64,000 nucleotides of DNA from Calycina herbarum (GCA_001414485.1 LLEY01000148.1:1-64000), one strand, 5' to 3'. Positions 1 to 13,029 are shown, numbered from the stretch's first letter. The notes: a model not told the origin generated them from the letters alone. Translations and numbers: made by a program.

Positions 1-24
1 CCCCCCCCCCCCCCCCCCCCCCCC
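1..24. other. Homopolymer of 24 C at window start
   Basis: The first 24 bases are all C, followed by ordinary sequence. It is not the fungal telomere repeat (CCCTAA). It looks like a contig edge or a basecalling/assembly artefact, though a real poly-C tract cannot be excluded from one sequence. Confidence 0.6.
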
Positions 25-355
25 TTACATGGATTTAAAGTTGCTTCTGGAACCTTCCAAGTTATCACATATATTCCAATAGAGTAAAAGGGCAGGTTTT
101 GCTTTAGCAACCTATGAAAAATTGGAGATGTATGAGATATGTAGTTGAACGAAAGACTTCTCCAGTTTAATTAATGTGGAAGCTACTTTAAACAAGTGGG
201 GCTTATGTGAAATGAGCGAAGATCAGATAAAGTTAATTGGCTAAAGGAGAAGAAAAATATCTTCGTCGCATACTTTTTCTAACTCTACCATTAGTCGTGA
301 AACAAAAACGCCTACCAACTACTCGTACAGTCAGTCACCTTACATCGCAGCACTT

Positions 356-433
356 CCACCAATAATCGAGTGGACATTGGTTAAATTAGGCGAGTGGTGC
401 CTAAACCACGATCAGAAGTTGAACGAAAAAGTC
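356..433 (+). pseudogene. Gene fragment, IEWTL-type motif, copy A
   Basis: A short open stretch reads PPIIEWTLVKLGEWCLN. The same motif recurs about 590 bp downstream in copy B (948-1020) with most residues conserved, and each copy is followed about 165-175 bp later by the same CGACAGCA-type repeat. Shared protein-level spacing suggests a duplicated, decayed gene of a family I do not recognise. No complete reading frame surrounds it. Confidence 0.4.
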
Positions 434-543
434 CTTTTATTTTTTGATTTGCCTATGACGCTAAGAGAATGTTGCTTGATTGATTCCTGTTCAATATGAC
501 ATAAAAAAGCCAGTTGAAATTACTGCCGTATCTACTCATTAAA

Positions 544-571
544 TGACAGCAAAAGAGTTTTCGACAGCAAG
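544..571 (+). repeat. Dispersed CGACAGCA-type motif, copy 1
   Basis: Two CGACAGCA-like half-sites about 16 bp apart flank a purine-rich spacer. This is the first of about ten copies in the accessory parts of the window. Confidence 0.4.
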
Positions 572-592
572 TAATTTACTGGTATACTAGTA

Positions 593-850
593 CTACATGA
601 AGTTTGGATTTAGAGTTGAAACTTCAAAGGGAGATGTGGACTGTCCCCGAAAACAAGAGACCGAGAACTGCTTCTTCTCCCCTCCCACAGCAGTGAGCTG
701 CTTTTCCCCAGCGGTGTGTTTCTCATAGGCAACACGCTTCTCCTCGTCAGCAGCAATTTTTTCATTATCTTTCTCATCAAGCTTCTTCTCTCCCTAACTG
801 ATTGTGTCCTCTTCGTCAGACAAAGGTGAAGGGGTCCATAGCGGACCCAT
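593..850 (-). pseudogene. Remnant of a charged coiled-coil-like protein
   Basis: Read from an ATG at 850, the minus strand gives about 85 codons rich in Glu, Lys and Asp (a stretch reads EKKLDEKDNEKIAADEEKR). One in-frame TAG lies at 794-796 and the frame closes at 593. The composition looks coding rather than random, and the single stop suggests decay. The family is not recognised, and an intron removing the TAG is possible but not evident. Confidence 0.35.
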
Positions 851-947
851 CGCGTCTGAAGAGAAAAGTAAGTAGAGCACGTAACTAGACGACACTTTGC
901 TGTACCGACTTATCGCTTAACATGATCTATTTATATGATAGCCAATT

Positions 948-1020
948 CCCCAAAGATTGAATGGACACTAGAAAAGCTATGTCAATGGTGCCTGAATGAG
1001 GCTCATTCAAAGAAACACGA
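948..1020 (+). pseudogene. Gene fragment, IEWTL-type motif, copy B
   Basis: Reads SPKIEWTLEKLCQWCLNE and matches copy A (356-433) at the conserved I-E-W-T-L, K-L and W-C-L-N positions. The flanks no longer form a gene. With copy A it defines a tandem duplication of about 590 bp. Confidence 0.4.
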
Positions 1021-1112
1021 GCGAGAGAGATACCCTATAGATCAGCATGAAAACATCCAGTAGAGAAGATCCTCCAACAACAGAAAATTCACCTGTGAGT
1101 TGAATGTAGCGC

Positions 1113-1330
1113 TGATTTCGACAGCAGATGAGATTTCGAAAGCAAACGGATATGGTGTCGTAATGAGTATCGAAGGCCAAAGAAAGGAGCAATGAACTTT
1201 AGAAGAGCATCTTTTGTAATTCCTTCGATTCCATCGGCGGACTGTCCTTCTCCAGCGATTGTAGAAACATGTTTCCGGGACACATAATGTAGCGCCACTG
1301 TTCTTTTGATTGCCCAATGTGTATGCCAAC
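1113..1330. repeat. Extended dispersed repeat, copy 2
   Basis: Starts with the CGACAGCA-type motif and continues for about 200 bp that can be followed by eye in 15618-15800. Shared pieces include TTTTGTAATTCCTTCGAT versus TCTGGTGATTCCTTTTGC, and GCGATTGTAGAAACATGT versus GCAATGGTCGAGACATAT. The homology also shows in the minus-strand peptides, which share a G-I-T-(K/R)-D pattern. It could be a gene-family relic or an old transposon. Confidence 0.45.
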
Positions 1331-1952
1331 TATTCTCGAGTCTGCCCAATGTAACAAATAGAGCACAATCACGAATCCAAACAAACTTGCAAAAGTAAAA
1401 GGATCACTCAATTCTATCCCATTCACCACCAACCACCCACGCCTTCAATTTCGCCGTACCTCCTCCGACCATCGTCAAGCTACCTCAAAAAGACTCGAAA
1501 GACGCTCCCAAAAGCATAGAAGTCAGCAACAACTGGACAGATATTGATAATGGTTCTGGTGAGTCGTTCTGGTATGTTTTATCTGACAATCATGGAATTG
1601 GTCAATTATATAAGGAATTGGCTAATATATCGGACTTTGCAGGATAATTATTTTGTTCACTGATAAATAAAAGTGAAACTATTCCTATCCCCATCCTTTC
1701 CCAGCTGAAGTGCCCCACTTGCCCCCCTTTTCTACCCCCTTTTCGAGACCTCTCTTCTCACTCTCTTTAACTCTCTTTGAGCCCCTTATCTCTTGTTACA
1801 TCTTGAGCAAATTAGCTATCTAAATCATCTTGAAGAGTAATAGCCTCCGTATTATCCCCTCCCACCGATCTTAGAGATGCTTTCTTTTAAGTGTATATAA
1901 GTTCTAAATAGGTTTTAAGCATGTTGTGGTTGGGACGCTTATACGATAAAAA

Positions 1953-1968
1953 GTAAGAATAACCTTAT
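1953..1968. repeat. LINE target-site duplication, left
   Basis: GTAAGAATAACCTTAT occurs here and again at 15358-15373, exactly flanking the LINE block. A 16-bp direct repeat is typical of target-primed reverse transcription. Confidence 0.85.
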
Positions 1969-2929
1969 TTATTTATTTATTTATTTCTATTTAACGTCAG
2001 GCGGAGTCTAGATCGCGTGGTCTAGGTCCTAAAAGGTCCTAAAAGAGGGCAAATGACGCTAGGGGGGTGCCCTAGGCTACAGGGGGTGTAAACGAGTGAG
2101 CTAATTTACAAGAGACAGTTTAAAGAGAAGCTCTACTTTCGGAACAGCTCTTATTCTTAATTAGTTTAAAGAATTAGAGAATAATAAAGGAGATATATAG
2201 AAGTATAGAAAAAGAAAGGAAAAGAGAGGGTTTAAGCTATCTTAAGGGGCAGATCTTTGAAAAGAACTTAGTCTTAGTATAGACCTTGTAAAAGAGTTCC
2301 TCGCAGCCAGGTCTGAACAGGAGTTGAGGGTTTCCCTCCGCCTTAGTTAATAGCCTTAGGTCCTTATTATTTACAAGTCTATAGAAGAGTAGGTGGTATT
2401 GTACCTTAGCCTTCTTACACTTGTAATTCCCTGATTCCTACAACGTGTCGAGGTAAAAGAAGCGAAGGTGGTAAGCTGTAAAGTCTCTATGACTAGTACG
2501 AGCTGTAATTAGCTGAGCTAGGACCTCTCTTGGTAGCTGGAGGGTCTTAGGTTTTGAGAGCCAGAAGGTGAGACCTAGCCTCTTATAGGTATTCGGAAGT
2601 GACGTCTGCTAAAGCTTGTTCGCAAGCTTGACCCCTATCTCTTTTACTTCTCTCTTAAGCGTGGTAGTATAGAGTGAAGGAGAACTAGGGAGGGTTATTC
2701 GAGCTGCTTTCCCTGTAGCTTTGTCGGCTATTTCGTTACTGTGGATTCCTATATAACTAGGGCACTACCTTGTCTGAATCTTCCCCGGGTATAGCTAAGT
2801 AAAGTCGAATACCTTATTAAAGGTCTTTTGCGACGTGCTATAAGACTGGTAGGTTAGTTGTAGTATAGCTTCGAGGTTGTTGAGGCAGATCTAACACTTC
2901 GTAGCTAAGGGCTAGAAAGGGGATTCGAT

Positions 2930-5900
2930 AGCGAGCTCGAGACCGTGTAAGGCGGCTCGCGCTTCTACATCGTATATTTCTAAGGTTTTACTAAAAGGGA
3001 AGAGCTTTGTGTTTAAAACCACCCCTCCTCTTATAAGACAGACGCCTTTACTAGAGTTCTTGTTATCTAAGTAAGAGCCGTCGGTAAATATAACTAGGTC
3101 CGTAGGCGGAATAGAGGCGAGGAATTTAAGGAATTCGGCTTTATAAGAGTCTTTATTACCGCTAGGGCTCGGGCCGGCTACCTTAAGAAGGCGGGCTTGG
3201 CGGTTAAACCCTCTACTCTATAGAGGGTCTTGAATTAGATCGACTTCTTCTAAAGGGGGGAGAGGTTTAGAAGAGCGGTAAATAAGCCTAGCCTTTGAGT
3301 AAGGGTTATTTATATATTGCTTAAGCGGGTGTGCCGAGTCGAGTCGTCGAGTTCTAGCCTTAAAAGCTCTGCTTTTTACTATAAGAGCGATTTTAGCGGC
3401 TAGGAGGCCAGATTCTATAAGAAGTACCGAGGTAGGAGTGGTTTTATAGACTAGGAGGATGATTCTAGCACACTTTATAACTACTCTATCTAGGAGAGTT
3501 AGGTGGCGGCCGATCCGGTTGTTTATAGTGCCTGCTTAGCCTGTTTTCGTACGACTAGGGTACTAGGTCTCGTACCTAAAATAGGCGATTAAGAGGATAT
3601 AAGCAGTGACTGCTTATTTTAGTAGATGCGAGAGGGATCCTCTTACTATGTTTGTTATTCCTTTAAGAGCATTAGCTATAAGTGTAGCCTTACTAGCTAT
3701 TCTTTTAACGTGACTATAAAAGGTGAGGTAGGGGTCGAAGAAGATGCTAAGCTACTAGAGTTCCTATATAGGCTCTATTGTCTTTCCTTCAACTATAATA
3801 GCAGGGGGGGGGCAGATGCCTCTCCCTCTTTGTTTCCTTTTATAAGAGAAGTAGATAAGTTCTGATTTTTTAGTATTAAAGGTAATACCCTCGTCTGTGC
3901 CCTACTTAAGTACGCTTACTACCTGCTTTGCTAGGTCCTTGACATTCCCTGCCTTTGAAGGCTCGAAAGCAAGTAATCTAATGTCGTTAGCGTAGCTGAA
4001 TCTCTATACTACTAGAAGAGAGCCAACTCCTAATCTAAAGAGGAGCTGGATATAGAGTATAAAGAGGATCGGTGAGATAGGCGAGCCTTATAGAAGGCTA
4101 TACTAAAGCGGGGTAGCGTTGTCTACTTCTCTATTAAGCTTTACTTTTACTAATCTATTAGTTAAGAAAGAGGAGACCTATTCTACGAAGCAATGCAGCC
4201 ATCCTTGCTCTCTTAACCTTTTAATTAGGCGGCTAGGGAGTACTACGTCAAAGGCGCCCTTAATATCGAGTGTAAGAAGGGAGGCTTCCTGCTTATCCGT
4301 AAGAGCTAACTTAATATCGAAGGTAAGATAGGTAGTAAGGTCTATGACGGCTCTTAGTAGAAGAGCCTTAAACTGGTTCTGCCCTAGAACAGAGTGCTTA
4401 ATAGCTATCTAAGAGACTCGCTTAGCGAGGAGCCTTTTAAGCCATTTTCTAAGGACCGAGAGCAGAGTAATTAGCCGGTATACTTAAGGGGAGGACTTGT
4501 CTTTCTTATTAGGTTTTAGGATAATAGTAACGATAGTGGATCGGAAGATCTTTAGGTAGAAGCCTGTCTCTATATAGCCTCTGAATAGTAGGAAGACAAG
4601 GTTCGAGATCTGTAGCTAGGCTACTTTAAGGACCCCTGTTACTAGCTCGTCTTCTTCTAGTACGGTTGAAGCTTTGCTAAGGATCGATTCCTCGACCTCG
4701 TGTAAAGTAAGGTCTGTCTACGGGAGGGCCTAAGTAGAAGTGGTTAGCGTGTTAAATAGTATATCCCCGACTTCGGCCTTGTTTATAAGCAGCTCCTATA
4801 CGAGGATCTTCTGCTTCTCCTAGGTAGTAAAGCCTAGCTAACCTGCCGAGTCTCTTAAGGGGGGAGACTTGTATATTCCAGTGCTCTAGTACTACTTATA
4901 AATCTTAAAAACGTCTTTGCTCTTTATAGCCTTATTGATTAGGTTATAGAAGTGTTCTCTCTTTACCTTCCGGATTTCCTACCTTAGACTCCTACGAAGA
5001 GACTTTAAGGCTTGAGAGCTCGTATTAAGCCTTTATACCTGCCTTACCTCAGTAGCCGCTGTCTAGTATTCCTTATTCTACTAGGGGTATCCGAATCTAT
5101 GTCCGAGACCTCGCTTAGTACTATAGAGGTACGCGCTATATACGCTCTCGGTGATAAATCCTACTAGGGCCTCTAGCGATTCCGTGTTTGGTTGTTACGT
5201 AAGTTCGTATAGCTATTACGTTTCGAGCTTACTTTAGAGGGTAGTCTCGAAGGTTTTAACGTTAAGAGTACTAAGTTTCAGAGGCGGATCCTTCTCTGTT
5301 AGGTTTCCTATATACAGAAGCTAGGTAAGAAGTAGGAGGTGGTCAGAGCTATACTCAAAGGTAAGGTCTATCTTAGTAGACGCTCCTCTTTAGTAGAGGT
5401 TACTCGAGCAAAAGGCAAGGTCGAGGGTGTTGCTGAGGTTATGTGTTTACGTCCTAGGAGGGGTAGAGAGTTGTAGCCCTCTATCCTCTATCTAGTTAAC
5501 AAGCGAGGGGGCTTATATGCTTTCCTACCTAAGGAAATCCGGTTACTAGAGCTAGCTCTTTAGGTTTAAGTCGCCGGTTATAAGGGTATTCGTTATAGTA
5601 ATATATTATAAGTAAAGAACGAGGTTAATAGCCTCTCTAGCGCCCTTGGCACCTAGGGGGGCGTTATATACGTTAAGGATATATAACAGGAGGCCTTAGA
5701 AGAGCGTAATCTCGATATAAACAAGGTCTTAGTATTTAAGTAAGAGTATAATCGGTGTTTATTAACTTAAGAGAATCTCTGCTCCTTTTCGTATAAATAT
5801 AAGCACTCTAGAGGGGTTATTATTCTAGTTATATATAGGTGTAAAGCAGGTATAATTCAGGTAGTGTCTTATAATCTAACAACTAATCTCTCTCTAGTAT

Positions 5901-6000
5901 ATATACGGTTCCTAGATAAGGACTATATCGACTCGTCTAGAGTAAGCCAGTTGAAGAACCAGCTCCTAGTACTTACTAGACTTATAAACGTTAATCTATA
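2930..6000 (-). pseudogene. LINE ORF2: endonuclease, reverse transcriptase, RNase H
   Basis: The polyprotein reads on the minus strand. An AP-type endonuclease motif (ITGDLNLK) lies near 5570. RT motif A (LDIKGAFDVV) is at about 4245-4290. The RT catalytic box at 3983-3994 reads YANDI, a G-to-A change of YADD that would abolish catalysis. RNase H follows, with FTDGS at 3074-3085 and VEARAALHGLE near 2950. Frequent stops fit CpA-to-TpA mutation. Outer limits are approximate because the frame is broken throughout. Confidence 0.8.
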
Positions 6001-6154
6001 GAACTTAGAGGCAGTAGTTTTTAGTAAGCCCTTATCTACTTATAGAGAAACTATAATAGTATTTCCTCGGGTTCTTCAAATAGAGAGGTCGTCGGGGGCC
6101 TCTTCTATAGGAGTGTCTATAGAGGTGTTAAAATCATCTTCTTAGGATAGTAAG

Positions 6155-6253
6155 ATAGGCGAGGTAGGCGAGGTAGGCGGGAGAGGCGAGAGAGACGAGG
6201 AAGGTGAGGTAGGCAAGGTAGGTAAGGCAGGCGAAGTAGGCGAGGTAGTTGAG
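6155..6253. repeat. 9-bp tandem repeat (GGCGAGGTA) inside the LINE
   Basis: About ten imperfect units of GGCGAGGTA encode a Thr-Ser-Pro-rich linker on the minus strand between the zinc-knuckle region and ORF2. Confidence 0.75.
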
Positions 6254-6997
6254 TTAGAAGAGCTGTCTACTCTAGCTTGTAGGGTAGCCGGAGCTTCTAT
6301 GTCTCGGCTACTATAAGAGGAGTCTTCCTCCCTTCTTATCTGTATTTTATTATATACTCGCTAAATAGTTCTCTTATTCTCGGTTGAGGGGCGTGTCTCT
6401 AGGTTCCTTAGTCTAAGCTAGCACTCTAGGTCGTCTAAGGCGTAAGGTCTACTATAATATAAGCACTTTAGCTTATACTATATATGTTTTAAATATATAA
6501 GGTAAAAGTCTTTAGAGTATTAAGTAGTACCGTATAGACGGCACTGTTGGTTCTTCCCATAGTTCCTTTAGTTATACCACCTCTAGTACTTAGAGCACTA
6601 TGTAATTATAGAAACCTTAGAAAGAGGTTTAAAGAAGACTCTTCTACTAAGAAGAGATGTTGTATCTAGGATAGCGTAGCTATCCTAGGCTTCTTCCTCT
6701 TTAAAGAAGACAGTCTAGAAGGTATAGAATAGCTTATCCGATAGCGAGATCCTTATTATATTAACCTTTGTAAGGGCTATTCCGATTCGTTCCTTAATTG
6801 CTATAGCTACTACTTTAGAAGTAGTAGAGACGAGGGTCGATATAATTACTCCTTTTTCGTTGATCTTAATAGCTTCGATACTTTAGAGTATCTCTAACAA
6901 GTAGTATACTACCTAGTTTTATAAGGTCTTAATCTTAGCTATAGAGAATAGCGTCTATATAAATGCCTTCTTTATTAATAACAGGGCTTCTAGGGCA

Positions 6998-7002
6998 GCC
7001 TC
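6998..7002. repeat. Ty3 target-site duplication, left (GCCTC)
   Basis: GCCTC immediately precedes the 5' LTR and is repeated right after the 3' LTR at 14560-14564. Five base pairs is the usual Ty3/gypsy duplication size. Confidence 0.85.
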
Positions 7003-7285
7003 TATAATAGAACCATTAGGAATTGATCGGAATGATCGGAATTGGAATTGCCGAGTCTACGTGCCGAATAGGATACGATACGGATGTTGTTTTAGGATTT
7101 AGAATAGCTAGATGGCTCCGGACTTACTATTGTCCGAACCTCTTGTAAATAGCTGCCTCCTCTCTATTAGGAAAGACTAATTTAGTCTTTTCCTTTGTAT
7201 TAGAGCCTAGTATTCGGATATGTTATTCTATCGAACGTACTTCTATATACCTCTTTTGTAGTATTATCTGTTTCGTACTATTATA
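7003..7285 (+). repeat. Ty3 5' LTR
   Basis: Matches 14277-14559 over 283 bp without gaps. The terminal TG and CA are mutated to TA and TA here. By my count about 22 positions differ between the LTRs, all transitions, mostly with the A or T state in this copy. Confidence 0.9.
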
Positions 7286-8229
7286 TTAAAAGACTAAATT
7301 CGACTCCGCCGGGGACGGCCTATTATAATATCTTACTCGAGCGTGCTAGCGTACCTGCTTCGAATTCGATTCGGCCTAGATTCGGATTAGTATATCGATA
7401 ACTTTAAATAGCTAGGTAATTAGAGACTACCTAGACAGCTAGTAACACTGGGGTTTAGTATCTAAACAGTTAGCTGGTAAAATCGTAGGCGGTTCTTACG
7501 TCGATAGGAGTAGAATATACTAAGTGTTCCCGAGACTCCTAATAACCCTCTCTGTATAGGGATTGCTATATAAGATATAGATAGTCGACGATATACAGTT
7601 ACTTAGAAGGCTCTTGAATCTACCTCTTAACCTCCTTGAATAGTATACGATATACTAGAATAAGGAGAGACCCTAGGTCCTTCTAAAGCTCTGCTTAAGA
7701 GCGTTGAGCAACCTATTAGAGAAACTAGTAGACCCCTCTCTGAAAGGTCTACGAACCGTACTCGTACGCCTAAAAACAAAAGGTCTCGGAAAGGAAAGTA
7801 ACTTGCTCGAAACCCTAAAGATAACCGAGACTTTTCTAATATAGACGAGATGTGAGGCGTAGTATAAGACTTAGAAGAAAAACTTTAAGATAATAACGAT
7901 CGGTTTATATAGTTAGAATCAATTATAAGCGAACTTAGAAATTAAATTAGAAACTCTTAACCTTAACGATCCCGATCCGAGAACGACTCTCCTTCCCTTC
8001 TAAGTCCTATACTAGACCTCTTTCGCTTAAGGGATCCTGCCTCTAATACCTTCCCTTAACAGTAGACTACCCTACTCGACCTCGAAGGTAGTCCGAATCC
8101 TATCCGACCTGCGAAAAGTAAGATTATAGAAAAGATTAAACCCTTAGATAATAGTATATCACCTATATACCGACAATAGAAGATATCAGTATACGATAGA
8201 CTACTAGTAAATGCTAATTATTATAATAT

Positions 8230-11200
8230 AAGCCTGACTTGAAAGGCCCTTATATAGAGAACAACTACTAGACTTGCTAGAAACTACCTTAAGCCTAGAT
8301 ATAAGTCTAAATCGATTTATATTACTTTCTACGATTATTAAGATATAATTAAACTTTTGAATTTATATTTCTTAACTAGATATAAGACAGAGGATATACG
8401 GAACGCGTTCTAGGCCTTGTAGATAGGTGGAAAGGATTATACTAGAGAAACGTTTACTAACTTTAGAGGTCGCTTTTCGAGTATAGCTATACTTAGAGAG
8501 ATACTAGAGTTAGAACGGTTCTTCTATATATAGGAGAAGATTATACTACAGCTACGAAACTTAGCTGCTATACTTAAGAGACGTTAGAACTATAACTTTG
8601 TTGAAATAGTAGTAGATCTTCTAGCCCTAGATAAGGAAAAACGCTAAAACGCTAAGTTATATATAGCTAATACAACTAAGCTAGTTAGTATAACTACTTC
8701 GGTTAAAAAGACTACCTTTTAACCCTTATTTAGTATAATACTAAAACCCTCCCTACCTGTATAAGAATCCTTCTCTACTGTTTAGACTACTTCCTGAACT
8801 TATAAACCTACCTCGACTCTCGAACGCTAAAAGACTATAGATCAAGTCCTAGCTGGTATAACGTGTTACTACTGTAGTAAGCCTAGACATTACAAACCTG
8901 ATTACCCTTAGCTACCTAGTATTAAAGAAATAGTCTAGGAAGTAGACGAAGATAACACACAAGTCTCTATAGAGTACCCTAATTCAGTCCTAGATCAGGG
9001 GGAAAACGAGGCAGCTTAGGTAAAGACTCCTTCTTAGGTTTATATAAATATAACCTATTAAACCTTAATCTTTCTAGCCTTATAAGAGGAAACCAATTCC
9101 TTATAGATACGACCCTTAGTATACACGGATATAGTATTAAGTTATAAGCTTTAATAGATATAGGAGCGAACGGTTTTCTATTCTTAAATCGACCTTTAGC
9201 CTTATAACTAGCTTAATTGCTAGGATTACAGATTTAAAAACTACCCTACTCGGTGTCTGTTCGTAGATACGACAGTAGTATTAAGAATAAGGTAATATAG
9301 TTTATATAGCTATATCTGAACCTAGATAGACGTCGTATCTATAACTGCCCCTTTATCGTCCTAGATCTTAGATAATAAAACTTAATTATTAGAAACAAAT
9401 AGTTAAAATACTTTAAAATTCTCCTTAACCCTACTAGGAATTAACTTATTTAGCTAGCTGAAACCCTACCGACTCCCTACTTCGGAAAGGAGATCTTACT
9501 TTCTTTAACTTTTAGCTAGATCTAAAAGCCTTATTTGAATATATAGTCGGATACGAATCGAAGGGATCACGCTCTCTATTAAGACGAAAAACAACGGAAG
9601 AGTAGTAAACTCTTAGCTAAGTTATTACTATTATCTACGACTCTAACTCCTAACAATTCCGTATCTGACTCTAGTCTAAATCCTCTCCGACCTATAAGTA
9701 TAGCCTAGACAGATTAGACTATATACTCATTTATTAGCGAGTTAAGTGTGAATACTTTGTATTTTAATATAAAACGACCTAATACTAAGTTCTTTATAAC
9801 TAGCATCTACGAATTAGATCGGATTATTAAAGAGAAGTTAGCTTTGCCTATAGACGACGCTAAGACTATAGATCTAATACGGTCCCGACTCTCTAAATAT
9901 TATTCCTTATACTAAGATATATTCTTAAAGGCAGCCTTAGATAAACTTCCTCCTTACTATAAATATAATTATAAAATCACCTTAAATAAACTACTTCCTA
10001 CCTCCTACTCACTGCTATATCGACAGTTAACCACAGAGCTATAAGCGACGAAAGAGTACCTTATTAATAATTTAAATAAAGGATTTATCGTTAATAGTAA
10101 TAGTCCTTTCGCCTTACTAGTACTCTTCGTTAAAAAGCCTAATAGTAATAAGCTACGGTTCTATATCGATTATTAGAAGCTTAATACTCTTACCTAAAAC
10201 GACCCCTACCCGATTCCTTGTATTAACGAACTCCTTTCGAGAATAAGGAAAGCTAAGATCTTTACTAAGTTGGATATACGACAAGCCTTCTACTGTATCT
10301 GAATAGACCCTGACTTAGAAGAGATAACCACGTTTAGGACTAGGTATAGAATATATAAATATAAGGTCCTTCCTTTTAGACTCTATAATAGACCTGCTAC
10401 CTACCAACGTTATATAAACAACGTCTTAATCGAATATCTAGATAACTTCTATATCGCTTACCTAGACGATATATTAATTTATTTAGATAGTATTAAAGAA
10501 TATAAGGAATAAGTTAGGAAAGTCCTAAATCGGCTCTGAGAAGCAGGACTCTAAGTAGATATTAAGAAAAGCGAATTCAGCGTTACCTAAGTTAAATATC
10601 TCAGTTATATATTAACTATAAAAGGACTCGAAGTAGACCCTAAGAAAGTAGAACTTCTACGTAACTAGGCCTAACCTAGCACTGTAACGGGTGTAAAGTC
10701 CTACCTAGGCTTTTATAGTTTCTATAAATAATTTATTAAGAACTTTGGCAAAATCGTAAAACCTCTAACTACTATAACGCGCTCTTCGGAGCCGTTTCAG
10801 TAGACACCCGAATACGAGAAAGCCTTCGAAGAATTATAGACCTAGCTACTCTTAGTTCAAGCTTTATATTACTTCGACCCTAAACTTAATACGAAGCTAG
10901 AGACAGACTCTTCTAATAGAGTAATAGTAAGTGTATTCTCCTAACAACACAGTGATCAGTAGTATCCTATAGGTTTTTACTCCCACGTCTTAGTCAGCTA
11001 CGAAGCAAATTAGGAAATCTACGATAAGGAATTATTTATAATTATTAAAGCGTTTAAGAAGTAGAGGCCTAAACTCATGTTATATTAGAGCTATATCAAC
11101 GTATACTCAGACCATAGATCCTTAGAATACTTTATAACAACCAAGCTACTTATAGCTAAGCAAGTACAATAGATAGAATTCCTATCTAACTTTAATTTCT

Positions 11201-12940
11201 AGATCCGATTCACGTCTAGAATAGCAAATCAAAAGGCAGATATTCTAACTAGACATAAGTAAGACATTAAAATATAGGATTAAGTTAAGTTAGACAGCCG
11301 CTCGCGTACTCTTTTTAGACCTGTTAGGTTAGACCTCTAAATCAATACTAACCTTGCTTAAACCTTTTTATAAAAACAAGCGACATCTATTAGTACGATT
11401 TAGCTAGATATTATACTAAAATCTAGGTTAGACCTAATTTAGAGGCTAAAGGTAGATAATATATAATCCTTTTAGGAAGAGCGTAGCCAGCTTAAGAACG
11501 GTTATACTATCTTGCTAGACAATTTACTCCTATTTAGAGGACGGCTTTATATCTAAAGAAATACTAAACTCTATACGAATCTAATCTAAGAAGTTTATAA
11601 CTAAGTATCTAGTACTTACCTAAGTACTTAAAAGATATACTAGTTATTAGCTCCCGCCTACTACTAGATCGGCATAGGTTTAGACTATAAAGTATACGTG
11701 GCTAACTACTAAGTATATAGATACTCTTATCCTTAATAGATTAAATAGTAAGGGTTTCTTCACCTACTACCAGTTCCTAATTACCTAATATAGTATTTAT
11801 ATATAGATTTTAAGTCCTTTCTAAAAGACAAACACAGATATAACGCTATACTAGTATTTATCGACTGCCTTAGGAAGGACTCGGTGTCTATTCCCTACTA
11901 TTCTACGACCGACGCTAGAGGATTAGCTTAACTTTTTATATAATAGATCTATCGTTTTAGATACTATCCTAAATCGATTACGTCTAATAGAGGACCTTAA
12001 TTCGTCTCAGCTTTTTAGATAGAATTCTATCGTATTATCGGTGTTAAGCTTAAACTCTTTATAGCTTACTATAAATAAATAGATAGTTAGATAGAGATTA
12101 TAAACTGATATATCGATTAGAGGCTAAGGCCTTTCGTAACCTACTACTAGGATAATTAGAGCAAGTTAATCCCTCTAATAGACCGAGTATAAATAACCCT
12201 CCTATACTCTTCGATTAGTATAACCCCTTATTAGCTTAAGTTCAGACTCGATTCGAGAACCTCGTAGGACTGGAATACCCTAAAGACTTCTATTCCCTAG
12301 AAACGATTAAATTATAATAAGGCAGCTAAAATAGCCTAATATATATACTCGGCCTAGAACGTAGCCAAAGATAATATAACCAAAGCCTAGCAGAGAATAT
12401 AAGATAGTACGAATCAATACCGAAGAGCTATCGACTAAGATATTAGTAATAAAGTCTACTTATTAATAAGGAACCTTAAGATAAATCGACCTAGCCGAAA
12501 GCTAGCCGAGTAGTAGACAGGACCTTTTAAGATACTAGAATGTATAGGACACTCTTATAGGTTAAAGCTCTTAGAAGGATTATTAATTTATAACGTTTTC
12601 GCTATAGACGTACTGTCTAAGGACCCGAATACCCCTCTAACTGAATAGGAAGCCCTAGAGCTACCTCTAGAGATTATTTAGAGTGTATAAGAATAGGAAG
12701 TTTAAGAGATTCTTACTAGTAGACTTTTTAAGAGACAACTATAGTATTAAGTAAAATAGGTTAGCTACGATTTAGACTCTACTTAGTATCTTACCGACAA
12801 TTTTTAAGGTTTACTATATCGATTAAGAGACTTCTATATTAAATACCTAGAGTAACTAGGACTACTCCGACTCCTCTCTAAATAGATACGTATATAGGAA
12901 ACAGATAAGGACGAGTAAAGAGTTTATTATTTAACTAAAC
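8230..12940 (+). pseudogene. Ty3 gag-pol remnant
   Basis: The zinc knuckle near 8863 reads CYYCSKPRHYKPDY, with the last Cys changed to Tyr. The protease core near 9155 reads ALIDIGANGF, where DTG has become DIG. RT spans about 10080-10680, with FYIDY followed by a stop, KLDIRQAF, and an intact YLDDIL box at about 10460. Integrase follows about 11600-12100: IDFKS and VFIDCL are visible, and the second catalytic Asp has become Asn (SNRGPQFVS). Dozens of in-frame TAG codons replace Arg, Gln or Trp. No chromodomain could be recognised. Confidence 0.85.
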
Positions 12941-13029
12941 AACTCTTAATAGTATCTACTAATCCTAGTTACCCCTAAGTAACTTAAAATCGACAAAGTA
13001 GAAGAATAAGAAGACAATACTAAGTCGCT

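Larger units (their letters stand above)
851..1952. other. Decayed accessory DNA before the LINE
   Basis: No intact gene is seen. The stretch contains IEWTL fragment copy B (948-1020), an extended repeat copy (1113-1330) and an open coding-like stretch at about 1405-1557 on the plus strand ending at a good donor (GTGAGT, 1559). Overlapping short ORFs on the minus strand at 1007-1432 lie in the repeated segment and are not convincing genes. Confidence 0.5.
6060..7002 (-). pseudogene. LINE ORF1, distal part
   Basis: Minus-strand frames here show a degenerate CCHC zinc-knuckle region near 6530-6610 with several Cys/His codons mutated. A Pro/Thr/Ser-rich stretch encoded by a 9-bp tandem repeat (6155-6253) follows. 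The N-terminal part lies beyond the Ty3 insertion at 14565-15269. Nucleic-acid-binding ORF1 proteins with CCHC knuckles are usual in this clade. Confidence 0.55.

Noticed and set aside
1..24. Telomere
   Set aside because: Poly-C is not the fungal CCCTAA/TTAGGG repeat and the adjacent sequence is ordinary.
3626..4331. Short plus-strand ORFs inside the LINE
   Set aside because: Antisense to the RT/RNase H region, with no protein features.
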